DNA of 64,000 nucleotides from Pseudomonas yamanorum (GTDB taxonomy: Bacteria > Pseudomonadota > Gammaproteobacteria > Pseudomonadales > Pseudomonadaceae), in NCBI RefSeq assembly GCF_013386765.1, contig NZ_JACARE010000010.1:124001-188000 (forward strand), read 5' to 3'. The notes below the pieces were generated by a model. It was given only the letters and a program-made list of their open reading frames with translations. It was not told where the DNA came from and did no database searches. Made by a program: the position numbers and the translations under genes. Shown piece by piece: positions 24,986 to 34,677 of the stretch; position 1 is the stretch's first letter; the number at the start of each line of letters is the position of its first letter.

Positions 24986-26935
24986 ATGCGGCTGTTCCTC
25001 TGTGAAAAACCGTCCCAGGCAAAGGATATCGCCGCCGTGCTCGGCGCGACCCGGCGTGGCGACGGTTGTTGGCTGGGTTCAGGCGTCACCGTGACCTGGT
25101 GCATCGGCCACCTGCTGGAAACCGCCCCGCCCGACAGCTACGACGCCAAGTACAAGCGCTGGGTGCTGGCTGACCTGCCGATCATCCCCGAGAAGTGGAA
25201 AATGCTGGTCAAGCCCAAGACCGCCAGCCAATTCAAGGCGGTCAAGCGCCTGCTGGGGGAAGCCCAGGAACTGGTGATCGCCACCGATGCCGACCGTGAG
25301 GGCGAGATGATCGCCCGTGAACTGGTGGAGCATTGCCGCTATCGCGGTCCCATCCAGCGGCTGTGGCTCTCGGCACTCGATGATGCGTCGATCCGCAAGG
25401 CCCTGGCCTCGTTGAAGCCCGGCGCCGAAACCTTCAGCCTCTACCATTCGGCCCTCGGTCGCTCCCGCGCAGACTGGTTGATCGGGATGAACATGAGTCG
25501 CCTGTTTACTCTGCTGGGTCGTCAATCCGGCTATCAAGGCGTGTTGCCGGTCGGCCGGGTGCAAACCCCAACCCTGCGTCTGGTGGTTGACCGGGACCGC
25601 AGCATCGCCGACTTCGTGCCCGTCGCCTATTGGGCCATCGATGTGGACCTGCTCCACGACAACATCACCTTTACCGCGCAATGGCGCGCCACCGACGATG
25701 CCTGTGACGACCAGGGCCGTTGCCTCAACCCGCAACTGGCCCGGGACGCAGCCAACGCCATGAACTACGCGGCCAGTGCCCGGCTGGTGAAGCTGCGCAC
25801 CGAACGCATGCGCGACGTGGCGCCCCTGCCCTTCGACCTGGGTACGTTGCAGGAAATCTGCTCGAAAAAACTCGGCCTCGGCGCCCAGGAAACCCTGGAT
25901 GTCGCCCAGTCGCTGTACGAAACCCACAAGGTCATCACTTACCCCCGCAGCGATTGCGGCTACCTGCCTATGAGCCAGCACAGCGATGCGCCGAAAATCC
26001 TCGCGGCGCTGGGACGGGCTGACCCAGCGGTGAATGAGCTGATGCCACATATTGACCCGAAGCGCCGCTCCCGGGCCTGGAACGACGCCAAGGTCAGCGC
26101 TCACCACGGCATCATCCCCACCGGCGCCGGCAAGGACGTCGGGCAACTGACCGGCAAGCATCGCGCCGTGTACACCCTGATTCGTGCCCGCTACCTGGCG
26201 CAGTTCCTGCCCAACCACGAGTACGACCGCACCCAGGCCGACTTCGACTGCGCCGGCGAGGCCTTGCGGGCGGTGGGCAAGGTCATTGTCGAACCCGGCT
26301 GGAAACGCGCCCTGCCGGAAGCGCTGGCACCGGCCAAGGGCCGCGAAGCGCCCGCGCCGCAGTCCCTGCCGAAATTGGTGCAGGGCCAGGACTACGCCGT
26401 GGCCAAGGTCAACCTCAAGGACCTGTGGACCCAGCCGCCCAAGCCCTTCACCGAAGGCGACCTGATCAAGGCGATGAAGAACGTCGCCAAACTGGTGGAA
26501 GACCCGCTGCTCAAGCAAAAACTCAAGGACACCACCGGGATTGGCACCGAAGCCACCCGCGCCGGGATCATCCAGGGCCTGCTGGATCGCGGTTACCTGG
26601 TGAAAAACGGCAAGGCACTGTCGGCCACTCCTGCCGCGTTCAGCCTGATTGATGCGGTGCCCCGGGCAATCGCCGATCCCGGCACCACCGCCATCTGGGA
26701 ACAGGCGCTGGACATGGTGCAAAGCGGTGAGATGAGCCTGGAAGAGTTCGTCGCCAAACAGGCAGCGTGGATGAGCAAGCAGGTCACGCGCTGCACCGGC
26801 ATGCGCCTGACCATCAGCGGCCCGGCCAGCCCGGCGGGACGTGGCGCCACACCCTGGAAAAACAAACGCAAGCCGGCCAAACGCAAGACCGCCGCCAGCC
26901 CGAAACGCGCGGCAAAACCGGCAAACAAGGGCTAA
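24986..26935 (+). CDS. topB: DNA topoisomerase III
   Basis: 649 residues from the ATG at 24986 (MRLFLCEKPSQAKDIAAVLG). Toprim domain 1-150 with ATDADREGEMIARE; catalytic Tyr in KVITYPRSDCGYLP near 318; VGRVQTPTLRLV near 190. It ends in a Lys-rich basic tail (KNKRKPAKRK and on) without the zinc fingers of topoisomerase I. It is a type IA enzyme that decatenates DNA and works with RecQ. The ribosome-binding site is weak (GGTG), and an upstream extension through the REPIN is not believable. Confidence 0.93.
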   Translation: MRLFLCEKPSQAKDIAAVLGATRRGDGCWLGSGVTVTWCIGHLLETAPPDSYDAKYKRWVLADLPIIPEKWKMLVKPKTASQFKAVKRLLGEAQELVIATDADREGEMIARELVEHCRYRGPIQRLWLSALDDASIRKALASLKPGAETFSLYHSALGRSRADWLIGMNMSRLFTLLGRQSGYQGVLPVGRVQTPTLRLVVDRDRSIADFVPVAYWAIDVDLLHDNITFTAQWRATDDACDDQGRCLNPQLARDAANAMNYAASARLVKLRTERMRDVAPLPFDLGTLQEICSKKLGLGAQETLDVAQSLYETHKVITYPRSDCGYLPMSQHSDAPKILAALGRADPAVNELMPHIDPKRRSRAWNDAKVSAHHGIIPTGAGKDVGQLTGKHRAVYTLIRARYLAQFLPNHEYDRTQADFDCAGEALRAVGKVIVEPGWKRALPEALAPAKGREAPAPQSLPKLVQGQDYAVAKVNLKDLWTQPPKPFTEGDLIKAMKNVAKLVEDPLLKQKLKDTTGIGTEATRAGIIQGLLDRGYLVKNGKALSATPAAFSLIDAVPRAIADPGTTAIWEQALDMVQSGEMSLEEFVAKQAAWMSKQVTRCTGMRLTISGPASPAGRGATPWKNKRKPAKRKTAASPKRAAKPANKG

Positions 26936-27069
26936 GAGGGATCAAAAGTCGCGACAATGACGTTTTTCGAGCAGATATACGCCGCTTTGGACCTTGCCCT
27001 GCCGTGAGCGGTCTAGGATTCTGTAGGGACTGCTAACCTCCCAACAATAACAACACCGGAGTGGCCTCC

Positions 27070-27510
27070 ATGAAAACCGTTGCCCAAGTGTTAAAGTCCA
27101 AAGACCAGCAAAACCAGCAAGTGCATACCATCCCCCACGACCATACGGTGTTCGAGGCGCTTATTGTGATGGCGTCGAAAAACGTCGGGGCGTTGCCGGT
27201 GCTCCAGGATGGGAAGGTGGTGGGCATCATCAGCGAACGGGACTACGCGCGTAAGGTCATCCTCCATGGATTGTCCTCGGTGGCGACCAAAGCCCACGAA
27301 ATCATGAACTCACCGGTGATCACCGTCGACACTCACCAGACCGTCGAGACCTGCATGAATATCATGACCGACCGGCATCTGCGGCACCTGCCGGTGGTAG
27401 AAAACGGCGAGCTTCTGGGCCTGCTGTCCATCGGCGACCTGGTCAAGGAAGCGATTGCCGAACAGGCTGACCTGATCAAGCAGCTGGAGCAGTACATTCG
27501 CGGCGAATAA
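27070..27510 (+). CDS. CBS-pair domain protein
   Basis: 146 residues from the ATG at 27070 (GGAG 8 bases upstream). Two CBS motifs about 15-70 (VFEALIVMASKNVGALPV, VGIISERDYARKVI) and 80-135 (VETCMNIMTDRHLRHLPVVENGELLGLLSIGD, in parts). Stand-alone CBS pairs sense adenosyl nucleotides; the partner is unknown. It is 14 bp before cobB and probably co-transcribed with it. Confidence 0.88.
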   Translation: MKTVAQVLKSKDQQNQQVHTIPHDHTVFEALIVMASKNVGALPVLQDGKVVGIISERDYARKVILHGLSSVATKAHEIMNSPVITVDTHQTVETCMNIMTDRHLRHLPVVENGELLGLLSIGDLVKEAIAEQADLIKQLEQYIRGE

Positions 27511-27524
27511 CCATTGGGGACCCC

Positions 27525-28373
27525 ATGCTCGATACCTTGCAACATCAGGTCGATGACCACCTCGACAGCCTGCACCGGGCCATGGCCGAACGGCGCTTCC
27601 TGGTGCTGACCGGTGCGGGTATCAGCACCTCCTCGGGGATTCCCGACTACCGGGACAGCGAAGGTGTGCGCCGGGGCAACGCACCGATGATGTACCAGGA
27701 GTTTTTGGCCACCCCAGAGGCGCGCCGACGCTACTGGGCGCGGGCGATGCTCGGCTGGCCAAGGGTGAGGATCGCCCAGCCAAACCCGGCGCATATCGCG
27801 CTGGCGACCTTGCAGCAACGCCAGCGCATTACCGGGCTGATCACCCAGAACGTCGACACCCTGCACGACCAGGCCGGCAGCCACGGAGTGATCGAACTCC
27901 ACGGCAGCCTGCACCGAGTGCTTTGCCTGGATTGCCAGCAGACCAGCGAGCGGGATCTGATCCAGCGCCAGATGGAAGCCGAGAATCCGTACCTGGCCGG
28001 TGTGGATGCCGTCCAGGCGCCTGACGGTGACACCTTGCTCGACCCGGCGTTTGAAGGACGTTTCCAGGTCCCCCACTGCCCCCATTGCGGCGGGCAACGA
28101 TTGAAACCGGATGTAGTGTTTTTCGGCGAGAACGTCGCCCAGGGCACCGCCGCCAAGGCGATGGAGGCCGTGAACGACGCTGAAGGGCTGCTGGTGGTGG
28201 GCTCGTCGCTGATGGCTTATTCAGCGTTTCGCCTGTGCAAGGCGATGGTCGAGCAGGGTAAGCCGGTGATAGCCATCAATCTGGGCAAGACCCGGGGCGA
28301 TGAACTGCTGCAGCTCAAGATCGAAGCGTCCTGCGAGCGCTTGTTGCCCCTGCTGGCAGAACGCCTGGGATAG
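27525..28373 (+). CDS. cobB: Sir2-family NAD-dependent protein deacylase
   Basis: 282 residues. Sirtuin motifs in order: TGAGISTSSGIPDYR (39-53), TQNVDTLHDQAG, catalytic His in ELHGSLHRV, then two Cys pairs CLDCQQ and CPHCGG that bind zinc, and VVGSSLMAYSA. It removes acyl groups from lysines using NAD. It is longer than E. coli CobB and is of the bacterial class II (SIRT4-like) length. GGGGA lies about 5 bases before the ATG. It follows the CBS gene by 14 bp. Confidence 0.9.
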   Translation: MLDTLQHQVDDHLDSLHRAMAERRFLVLTGAGISTSSGIPDYRDSEGVRRGNAPMMYQEFLATPEARRRYWARAMLGWPRVRIAQPNPAHIALATLQQRQRITGLITQNVDTLHDQAGSHGVIELHGSLHRVLCLDCQQTSERDLIQRQMEAENPYLAGVDAVQAPDGDTLLDPAFEGRFQVPHCPHCGGQRLKPDVVFFGENVAQGTAAKAMEAVNDAEGLLVVGSSLMAYSAFRLCKAMVEQGKPVIAINLGKTRGDELLQLKIEASCERLLPLLAERLG

Positions 28374-28389
28374 CCCAATCCTGCATTTC

Positions 28390-28521
28390 TGTGGCGAGGG
28401 AGCTTGCTCCCGCTGGGCTGCGCAGCAGCCCCAAAACCGGCAACCGAATTATTCCTGAAGAACCGCCGTCAGCCTGATGGGGGCGCTTCGCACCCCAGCG
28501 GGAGCAAGCTCCCTCACCACA
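28390..28521. repeat. REPIN-like two-armed repeat (TGTGGCGAGGGAGCTTGC family)
   Basis: Arms TGTGGCGAGGGAGCTTGC and GCAAGCTCCCTCACCACA with about 95 inner bases. It lies downstream of cobB. From here to 29001 there is no gene; the region holds the operator, promoter and possible small RNA listed next. Confidence 0.85.
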
Positions 28522-28606
28522 GAACAACCGCCAAACCCTAGACCAACCCGCACGAAAAATGACGCCCAAGTCACGCTTTCCGGCTTCACCCCCGCCCCGC
28601 AAGGAT

Positions 28607-28638
28607 TTATGTAGTGCTTGAAAATAATCACTACATAA
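28607..28638. promoter_or_regulatory. Perfect inverted repeat TTATGTAGTG-N12-CACTACATAA
   Basis: 10-bp arms at 28607-28616 and 28629-28638, centres 22 bp apart (two helical turns). It ends 3 bp before the -35-like TTGACG at 28642, so it is placed as an activator or repressor site of a dimeric regulator. I do not recognise the regulator. Confidence 0.6.
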
Positions 28639-28641
28639 CCG

Positions 28642-28670
28642 TTGACGTAACCATTTTGTAATTGCATGAT
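28642..28670 (+). promoter_or_regulatory. Sigma70-like promoter
   Basis: TTGACG (28642-28647), 17-base spacer, CATGAT (28665-28670). The start would be near 28677, giving a leader of about 325 bases before the small gene at 29002. Confidence 0.55.
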
Positions 28671-28676
28671 TCAAGC

Positions 28677-28746
28677 GTCTCCCGGATCGGGAGCGTTGGT
28701 AACAAGCGTTTTGAACAAGCTCGTCTGACCGCCGAGCTGTTTTTTC
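28677..28746 (+). ncRNA. Possible short RNA or long leader start
   Basis: From the predicted start, a 6-bp stem AGCTCG/CGAGCT (28718-28740) followed by GTTTTTT could end a transcript of about 70 bases. Without termination the transcript would run as a long leader into the gene at 29002. Candidate only; no known RNA family was recognised. Confidence 0.3.
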
Positions 28747-29001
28747 CGGATGTGCACTGCCCACAAGGCAGATTGATGAAGCTGACCGGCCCGAAAGGAT
28801 CGGTACAAGGAGCTCAAACGCTGCTTGTCTTCGTTATGAAACCATTGCGTAGCAGTTCATCAGCAAGACTACATGCATCAGGTTCAAGACCCTGCCCGTA
28901 CTCGGCAGACCGTTTCTGACGCCCGGTTTTTTGCGACCGGAGACAACTTAGTAGTTTTAACGGATCAACTAAAGATCGCCAACTGGTCAAGGGGCTTACA
29001 C

Positions 29002-29331
29002 ATGAATCTGAACAACCAACCAACTATCGATGAATTGGCTGAGATGTTCGCAGCGCAGAAAGACACGCTCGACGACCATATCCTCTGGATTGGTAAATCG
29101 GGCCAGGTCCATATTGACTGCCTGGCGCCCCACACCGTGGAAGAAGAGTTCGACAGGAATAACCGTGAACTGGCAGCGCGCCTGAAGATGTACCGCCGCG
29201 GCCAGGGTTATGTCGGCAAGAAAGCCGCCGCCGATCGCAACTTTATCGAGCAGGTCTTTCATACACTTAATACCGAGTGGCAGAACCTTAAAGGCCATTC
29301 GCACGTTAAAGTGATCGACAGATACTGCTGA
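29002..29331 (+). CDS. Small conserved protein of unknown function
   Basis: 109 residues from the ATG at 29002 (AAGGGG 8 bases upstream). Soluble, charged, starting NNQPTIDELAEMFAAQKDTLDDHILWI and ending KVIDRYC. The central part (EEEFDRNNRELAARLKMYRRGQGYVG) is helical and basic. No signal peptide or membrane helix. It has its own promoter and terminator, so it is a single-gene unit. I do not recognise a family; the level of upstream control suggests that it is expressed under a specific condition. Confidence 0.75.
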   Translation: MNLNNQPTIDELAEMFAAQKDTLDDHILWIGKSGQVHIDCLAPHTVEEEFDRNNRELAARLKMYRRGQGYVGKKAAADRNFIEQVFHTLNTEWQNLKGHSHVKVIDRYC

Positions 29332-29351
29332 TAACTACGCACTAATCACTT

Positions 29352-29383
29352 AAGCCTGCTCGCTTAAACGAGCAGGCTTTTTT
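29352..29383 (+). terminator. Rho-independent terminator after the 29002 gene
   Basis: 11-bp stem AAGCCTGCTCG/CGAGCAGGCTT, 6-base loop, T-run. The stop of the convergent LysR gene is 12 bp away, so it can serve both. Confidence 0.88.
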
Positions 29384-29394
29384 ATTGCCTGTAC

Positions 29395-30303
29395 TTATTG
29401 CAACAAGGCCGGAAAACGCCCCTTCCCCGCTTCATCGCGAAAAATATCAAACATCGCCTGGGCCGCCGCCGAGAGTTCGTGACCGGGCTTGGTCAATACA
29501 CCAATCGGCCGTTCAATGATCGGATCGCTCAAGGTGATGCAGTGGGCACCCGCGTCCTGCATTTGCCGCACGCACAGGGCAGGCACCGCACTCACACCCA
29601 GGCCACTGGCGACCATCTGGCCCACCGTCGCCAATTGATGACTCTCCAGTGCCACAGGCAATTTCATGTCCCGTGCCTTCAGGTGTTCTTCAAGCATCAC
29701 CCGCACCGTGGACGGCCGCTGCAACGTGATGAAGGGTTGTTGCAGCAGGGTTTGCCAATCGATATCAGCCTTGTGCGCCAACGGCGAGTCACCGGGCACC
29801 ACGGCCACAAAGCGGTCCACATACAGCGGCGTGAACATCAGCGATGAGCTTTCCGAAGGCTCAAACGCCACGCCCAACTCCACCTGGCGATCCCGGACCA
29901 TCTCCAGCACCTGCTCGTTGATCACGTCATTGACCGTGACATTCACCTGGGGATAGCGCGCCCGGAAAATCTTCAGGATCGGTGGCAGCAAATTGCCCGC
30001 AAACGACGGCATCGCCGCCACCGTCACCCGCCCGCGCTGCAAGGTGAAGCGCTGACGCAGTTCATCCTCGGCATTGTCCCAGTCGGCAATCAGGCGCCGG
30101 GCCAGGGGCAACAGGGATTCGCCTTCGGGCGTCAGCGCTACATTGCGCGTATTGCGGCTGAACAAGCGCCCGCCAAGGCCCTCCTCCAGGCCTTTGATGG
30201 TCAAACTCAAGGCAGACTGGGAAAGATGCAGGCGCTCGCAGGCCGCTGCAAAACTGAGGGTCTGGGCCACGGCAAGAAAGGCGCGCATCTGTTTAACTGT
30301 CAT
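29395..30303 (-). CDS. LysR-family regulator of the CoA-transferase operon
   Basis: 302 residues. HTH about 1-60 (TVKQMRAFLAVAQTLSFAAAC, LSQSALSLTIKGLEE) and a substrate-binding domain to the end. It is divergent from the CoA-transferase/thiolase operon with a 133-bp gap, the same layout as dhcR-dhcA-dhcB-atoB of P. aeruginosa, where the regulator controls use of dehydrocarnitine. The gap holds the 9-mer AAATCAATC twice, 30 bp apart (30342, 30372). Confidence 0.88.
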   Translation of the reverse strand: MTVKQMRAFLAVAQTLSFAAACERLHLSQSALSLTIKGLEEGLGGRLFSRNTRNVALTPEGESLLPLARRLIADWDNAEDELRQRFTLQRGRVTVAAMPSFAGNLLPPILKIFRARYPQVNVTVNDVINEQVLEMVRDRQVELGVAFEPSESSSLMFTPLYVDRFVAVVPGDSPLAHKADIDWQTLLQQPFITLQRPSTVRVMLEEHLKARDMKLPVALESHQLATVGQMVASGLGVSAVPALCVRQMQDAGAHCITLSDPIIERPIGVLTKPGHELSAAAQAMFDIFRDEAGKGRFPALLQ

Positions 30304-30436
30304 GAAGCTTCTCCCAACGGCTGGCGACTGTGCTGTTTTTTAAATCAATCAACCTTAAAAAACAACTTAACAAATCAATCCGTCGGCGCAACACTCGGCT
30401 CATATGGCTGGCCCACAAACAATAAAAGAGGTGCAT

Positions 30437-31135
30437 ATGGCAGGTTTCGATAAACGCGTAGCGTCCTATGAAGAGGCGCTGGCAGGCCTGGAAGACGGCA
30501 TGACGGTTCTGGCCGGTGGCTTTGGCTTGTGTGGCATCCCGGAAAACCTCATTGCCGAAATCAAGCGCAAAGGCACCCGCAACCTGACCGTGGTTTCCAA
30601 CAACTGCGGCGTTGACGGCTTCGGCCTGGGCCTGCTGCTGGAAGGCAAGCAGATCAGCAAGGTCTTCGCTTCCTACGTCGGTGAGAACGCGCTGTTCGAG
30701 AAGCAACTGCTCAGCGGCGAAATCGAAGTAGTCCTCACACCCCAAGGCACCCTCGCCGAAAAACTGCGCGCAGGTGGTGCCGGCATCCCGGCCTTCTTCA
30801 CCGCAACCGGCGTTGGCACGCCCGTGGCCGAAGGCAAGGAAACCCGTGAGTTCAACGGCCGCCCGTACCTGATGGAAGAATCCATCACCGGTGATTTCGC
30901 CATCGTCAAAGGCTGGAAAGCCGACCACTTCGGCAACGTGATCTACCGCCACACCGCCCAGAACTTCAACCCGCTGGCCGCCACCGCCGGCAAGATCACC
31001 GTGGTCGAAGTGGAAGAAATCGTCGAACCGGGCGAGCTGGACCCGGCGCATATCCATACCCCAGGGATCTACGTCGACCGGATCATTTGCGGCACCTTCG
31101 AGAAGCGCATCGAACAGCGCACCCTCCGCAAATAA
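30437..31135 (+). CDS. 3-oxoacid CoA-transferase subunit A (DhcA/AtoD-like)
   Basis: 232 residues from the ATG at 30437 (GAGG upstream). Family I CoA-transferase alpha subunit: [19 protein letters not shown] at 22-40, the GFG-LCG signature for CoA binding, and [13 protein letters not shown]. With subunit B it moves CoA between succinyl- or acetyl-CoA and a 3-oxoacid such as acetoacetate or 3-dehydrocarnitine. First gene of a three-gene operon with its thiolase. Neighbour order supports the Dhc assignment but the exact substrate is inference. Confidence 0.9.
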   Translation: MAGFDKRVASYEEALAGLEDGMTVLAGGFGLCGIPENLIAEIKRKGTRNLTVVSNNCGVDGFGLGLLLEGKQISKVFASYVGENALFEKQLLSGEIEVVLTPQGTLAEKLRAGGAGIPAFFTATGVGTPVAEGKETREFNGRPYLMEESITGDFAIVKGWKADHFGNVIYRHTAQNFNPLAATAGKITVVEVEEIVEPGELDPAHIHTPGIYVDRIICGTFEKRIEQRTLRK

Positions 31136-31166
31136 TCCACCAGCCCAAATAATAAGGAGACAAAAA

Positions 31167-31826
31167 ATGGCTCTTACCCGCGAACAAATGGCTCAACGCG
31201 TCGCCCGAGAAATGCAGGACGGTTTCTACGTCAACCTCGGCATCGGCATCCCGACCCTGGTGGCCAACTACATCCCCGAAGGCATGGAGGTGATGCTGCA
31301 GTCGGAAAACGGCCTGCTGGGCATGGGTCCGTTTCCTACTGAAGAAACTATCGATGCCGACATGATCAACGCCGGCAAACAGACCGTCACCGCACGCATT
31401 GGCGCATCGATCTTCTCCTCGGCCGAGTCTTTCGCGATGATTCGTGGCGGCCACGTTGACCTGACTGTACTCGGCGCCTTTGAAGTCGACGTGCAGGGCA
31501 ACATCGCCTCGTGGATGATCCCCGGCAAACTGGTCAAGGGCATGGGCGGCGCGATGGACCTGGTGGCCGGTGCCGAGAACATCATCGTGATCATGACCCA
31601 CGCCTCCAAGGACGGTGAGTCCAAGCTGCTGAGCCAATGCAGCCTGCCGCTGACCGGGGCCAACTGCATCAAGCGTGTGCTGACGGACCTGGCCTACCTG
31701 GAAATCGAAAATGGCGCTTTTGTCCTCAAGGAACGCGCACCTGGCGTCAGCGTTGAAGAGATCGTCAGCAAGACAGCCGGTAAACTGATCGTCCCGGACC
31801 ACGTTCCAGAAATGCACTTCCAGTGA
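31167..31826 (+). CDS. 3-oxoacid CoA-transferase subunit B (DhcB/AtoA-like)
   Basis: 219 residues, AAGGAG upstream. The catalytic Glu47 lies in [12 protein letters not shown], where the covalent glutamyl-CoA forms. The block [21 protein letters not shown] and [10 protein letters not shown] are standard for the beta subunit. It follows subunit A by 31 bp and is followed 11 bp later by the thiolase. The heterodimer-type enzyme is cytoplasmic. Confidence 0.92.
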   Translation: MALTREQMAQRVAREMQDGFYVNLGIGIPTLVANYIPEGMEVMLQSENGLLGMGPFPTEETIDADMINAGKQTVTARIGASIFSSAESFAMIRGGHVDLTVLGAFEVDVQGNIASWMIPGKLVKGMGGAMDLVAGAENIIVIMTHASKDGESKLLSQCSLPLTGANCIKRVLTDLAYLEIENGAFVLKERAPGVSVEEIVSKTAGKLIVPDHVPEMHFQ

Positions 31827-31837
31827 GGACAGATTCC

Positions 31838-33019
31838 ATGCAAGACGTCGTGATCGTTGCTGCCACCCGCACCGCCGTTGGCAGCTTTCAAGGTTCGCTG
31901 GCAAGCATCCCGGCCCCGGAGCTGGGGGCTGCGGTGATCCGCCGCCTGCTGGAGCAAACCGGCATCGACCCTGCACTGGTGGATGAAGTAATCCTTGGCC
32001 AGGTGCTCACCGCCGGCAGCGGCCAGAACCCGGCCCGCCAGGCGTCGATCCTCGCCGGCCTGCCCCACGCCGTGCCGGCACTGACCCTGAACAAGGTTTG
32101 CGGCTCGGGCCTCAAGGCCCTGCACCTTGGCGCACAAGCGATCCGTTGCGGTGATGCCGAGGTGATCATCGCCGGCGGCATGGAGAACATGAGCCTGGCA
32201 CCGTACGTGTTGCCGGCCGCCCGTACCGGCCTGCGCATGGGCCACGCGAAGATGATCGACAGCATGATCACCGACGGCCTGTGGGATGCGTTCAACGACT
32301 ACCACATGGGCATCACCGCCGAGAACCTGGTGGACAAGTACGGCATCAGCCGTGAAGCCCAGGATGCCTTCGCCGCCGCCTCCCAGCAAAAAGCCACGGC
32401 CGCCATCGAAGCCGGGCGTTTCAGCGATGAGATCACGCCGATCCTGATTCCCCAGCGCAAGGGCGACCCGATTGCCTTCGCCGTGGACGAACAGCCACGC
32501 GCCGGCACCACCGCCGAAGCCCTGGCCAAGCTCAAGCCGGCCTTCAAGAAAGACGGCACCGTGACCGCCGGCAATGCGTCCAGCCTCAACGACGGCGCGG
32601 CTGCTGTGCTGCTGATGAGCGCGGATAAAGCCAAGGCCCTGGGCCTGCCGGTACTGGCACGCATTGCCAGCTACGCCAACGCCGGTGTCGACCCTGCAAT
32701 CATGGGTATCGGCCCGGTGTCGGCTACTCGCCGCTGCCTGGACAAGGCCGGCTGGAGCCTGGGCGACCTCGACCTGATCGAAGCCAACGAAGCCTTTGCC
32801 GCGCAGTCACTGGCCGTAGGCAAAGAACTGGAATGGGATGCGGCCAAGGTCAACGTCAATGGCGGCGCGATTGCCATCGGCCACCCGATTGGCGCGTCAG
32901 GCTGCCGCGTGCTGGTGACCCTGCTGCATGAAATGATCAAGCGGGATGCCAAGAAAGGTTTGGCCACCCTGTGCATCGGTGGCGGTCAGGGTGTAGCGCT
33001 GGCGCTTGAACGCGGCTGA
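31838..33019 (+). CDS. atoB: Acetyl-CoA acetyltransferase (thiolase)
   Basis: 393 residues from the ATG at 31838 (GAGGA upstream). Catalytic Cys88 in [11 protein letters not shown], His in [14 protein letters not shown] near 350, and the second Cys in LCIGGGQG near 380. It splits acetoacetyl-CoA to two acetyl-CoA, completing the pathway begun by the CoA-transferase. A strong terminator follows at 33038, ending the operon. Confidence 0.93.
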   Translation: MQDVVIVAATRTAVGSFQGSLASIPAPELGAAVIRRLLEQTGIDPALVDEVILGQVLTAGSGQNPARQASILAGLPHAVPALTLNKVCGSGLKALHLGAQAIRCGDAEVIIAGGMENMSLAPYVLPAARTGLRMGHAKMIDSMITDGLWDAFNDYHMGITAENLVDKYGISREAQDAFAAASQQKATAAIEAGRFSDEITPILIPQRKGDPIAFAVDEQPRAGTTAEALAKLKPAFKKDGTVTAGNASSLNDGAAAVLLMSADKAKALGLPVLARIASYANAGVDPAIMGIGPVSATRRCLDKAGWSLGDLDLIEANEAFAAQSLAVGKELEWDAAKVNVNGGAIAIGHPIGASGCRVLVTLLHEMIKRDAKKGLATLCIGGGQGVALALERG

Positions 33020-33037
33020 TTTGCAAGAGCAACATGG

Positions 33038-33070
33038 AAAAGGCCCGGTTCCACGAAAACCGGGCCTTTT
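33038..33070. terminator. Two-way terminator between atoB and thioesterase
   Basis: AAAAGGCCCGGTT and AACCGGGCCTTTT separated by a 7-base loop. A-run and T-run on both sides allow use in both directions, serving atoB and the convergent thioesterase gene. Confidence 0.9.
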
Positions 33071-33079
33071 CTTTATCTG

Positions 33080-33499
33080 TCAGTCCCGCGCCTGGGGCAC
33101 CGCAAACACCGCATTGGCCCGCACCACCACCTTCTCTCCCACCTGCACGCTGACCGTGGCAAATGCCATCTGCCGACCGCGCTTGTGGTGCTCCAGCCGC
33201 ACCTCGATCCACTCCCCCACCTGCACCGCCCCGAGATAATCCAGGGTCATGCTCGCCGTGATCAACGGCAGCGGCGGCTCACTGGAAAACGCCATCGCGT
33301 AGCCCATGCCCACATCCGCCAGGGTGGCCAATACGCCGCCATGTACCGTGCCGCGCCCGTTGGCGTGGCGGTTGTCGGCGCGCAGGCCGATCTCCAGTTG
33401 CAACCCTTCGCCACGGCAATACACCGGACCAAGCAGGTCCAGGAGCGGGCTGCTGCGGGGCAGCGGGACAAAACCTTCGGGGATGGCGTGGGCAGTCAT
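33080..33499 (-). CDS. PaaI-family hotdog thioesterase
   Basis: 139 residues. Hotdog fold with the family motif NGRGTVHGGVLATLADVGMGYA near 48-68, where the Asp takes part in thioester hydrolysis. Strand blocks LITASMTLDYLGAVQVGEWIEV follow. It hydrolyses an acyl-CoA, perhaps of an aromatic or medium-chain acid. It is convergent with atoB but not part of that operon. Confidence 0.9.
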   Translation of the reverse strand: MTAHAIPEGFVPLPRSSPLLDLLGPVYCRGEGLQLEIGLRADNRHANGRGTVHGGVLATLADVGMGYAMAFSSEPPLPLITASMTLDYLGAVQVGEWIEVRLEHHKRGRQMAFATVSVQVGEKVVVRANAVFAVPQARD

Positions 33500-33591
33500 G
33501 GCGGCTTCTTCCTTGGGATCAGGCCTGATGTGTACTCCACACCCGCGACCTCGGCCACCAAGATCAGCCCGGCAAATTCCCGGCGATAAGC

Positions 33592-34677
33592 CTAACGTTT
33601 CATACAGCGCTGATAACGCTCATCCACGCGCTTGGCAAACCAGGCGGTGGTGAGGTTGCGGGTGATCTTCGGGCTCTTCAACACGATGCCCGGCAGGATT
33701 GCCCGCGGCAGTGGTTTGCCGGCGGCCTTGTCGGCCAGGGCGAACACACGCTGGTACAGGGTGGTGTCTTCAAAATCCAGGCGCTCGCCCTGCTCCAGCT
33801 GGCTGCGGATGGTCGGGTTGCGCATGTCCAGCGACTTGCCCAGGGAGCGCACCGCCAGTTCGGTGGTGCCCGGCAGGATCGAGCCGTAGTTGATCAGGTC
33901 ACCGTCCAGCGCCAGCGTGGTACCCGAGACCCGGCTGACCGCCGCCTGGAACGCGGCATTGCGGCTGGCGTACCAACCCGCATTGAAATCGGCAAAGCGG
34001 TACAGCATCTGGTCGTAGTGCACCGGGTAGCCCAGCAGATGGGCGATGCCGAAGTACATGCCGCCACGACGGGTGAACACCTCCCGCCGGATACTGCCAT
34101 CCACGGTGTAGGGATAATCCCGGGCCTGCTTCTGCGCGAACTCGATGCTGACCTGCATCGGCCCTGCGGTATGCACCGGGTTGAAGCCGCCAAACAGCGT
34201 GTTGCCCAAAGGCACGACGCTGATGAAGTCGTCAAAGATTCCACTCAAATCCCGCTCGGTACGTGCAGCACTCAAGCGCTCGGCGTAGGACTTGCCGGTG
34301 GGGGAACGCAGTTGCAGCGCCGTGCGCACCAGCACGGCTGGCACATGGACTTTGGCGGCTCGGCGCAGGATTTCGTCCTGGGCGATCTTGCCCATGTTCG
34401 GCACCGGCGGGTCGACCTGATAGGTGGACTCCTGTTCGGTCACGGCCAGCACCGCGCAGAGGTTTTCCGTACTGGGGTAGATTTTCTGCGCATTGAACGC
34501 GGTGTAGATGTCCTGGGCCCAGCCGTTGCGGTCCGGCACGCTGGCCGGCATCAACCGCACGATCTGCGCCTTCACCTCGGCTTCGCTGCGCTCGGGCAAT
34601 TGCTGGGTGCGCTGGCTGGAGCAGCCGGCCAGCACCAGCAATGTGGTGAGGCACAGGATCAGGCGGGATGAGTGCAT
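33592..34677 (-). CDS. DUF1615-family lipoprotein
   Basis: 361 residues from the ATG at 34677. Lipobox LVLAGC (Cys about 18). The central part has ENLCAVLAVTEQESTYQ and NPVHTAGPMQVSIEFAQ, which resemble a degenerate lysozyme-like fold (a Glu and a GPMQ motif), then RRGGMYFGIAHLLGYPV. It is anchored to the membrane and faces the periplasm. DUF1615 has no known function; a peptidoglycan-binding role is possible from the fold. It is divergent from the LysE gene. Confidence 0.85.
   Translation of the reverse strand: MHSSRLILCLTTLLVLAGCSSQRTQQLPERSEAEVKAQIVRLMPASVPDRNGWAQDIYTAFNAQKIYPSTENLCAVLAVTEQESTYQVDPPVPNMGKIAQDEILRRAAKVHVPAVLVRTALQLRSPTGKSYAERLSAARTERDLSGIFDDFISVVPLGNTLFGGFNPVHTAGPMQVSIEFAQKQARDYPYTVDGSIRREVFTRRGGMYFGIAHLLGYPVHYDQMLYRFADFNAGWYASRNAAFQAAVSRVSGTTLALDGDLINYGSILPGTTELAVRSLGKSLDMRNPTIRSQLEQGERLDFEDTTLYQRVFALADKAAGKPLPRAILPGIVLKSPKITRNLTTAWFAKRVDERYQRCMKR

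Noticed and set aside
25079..26722. 547-residue minus-strand frame opposite topB
   Set aside because: It is an antisense shadow of topB in GC-rich DNA, with a composition (Gln/His/Arg/Gly-rich) typical of such shadows.
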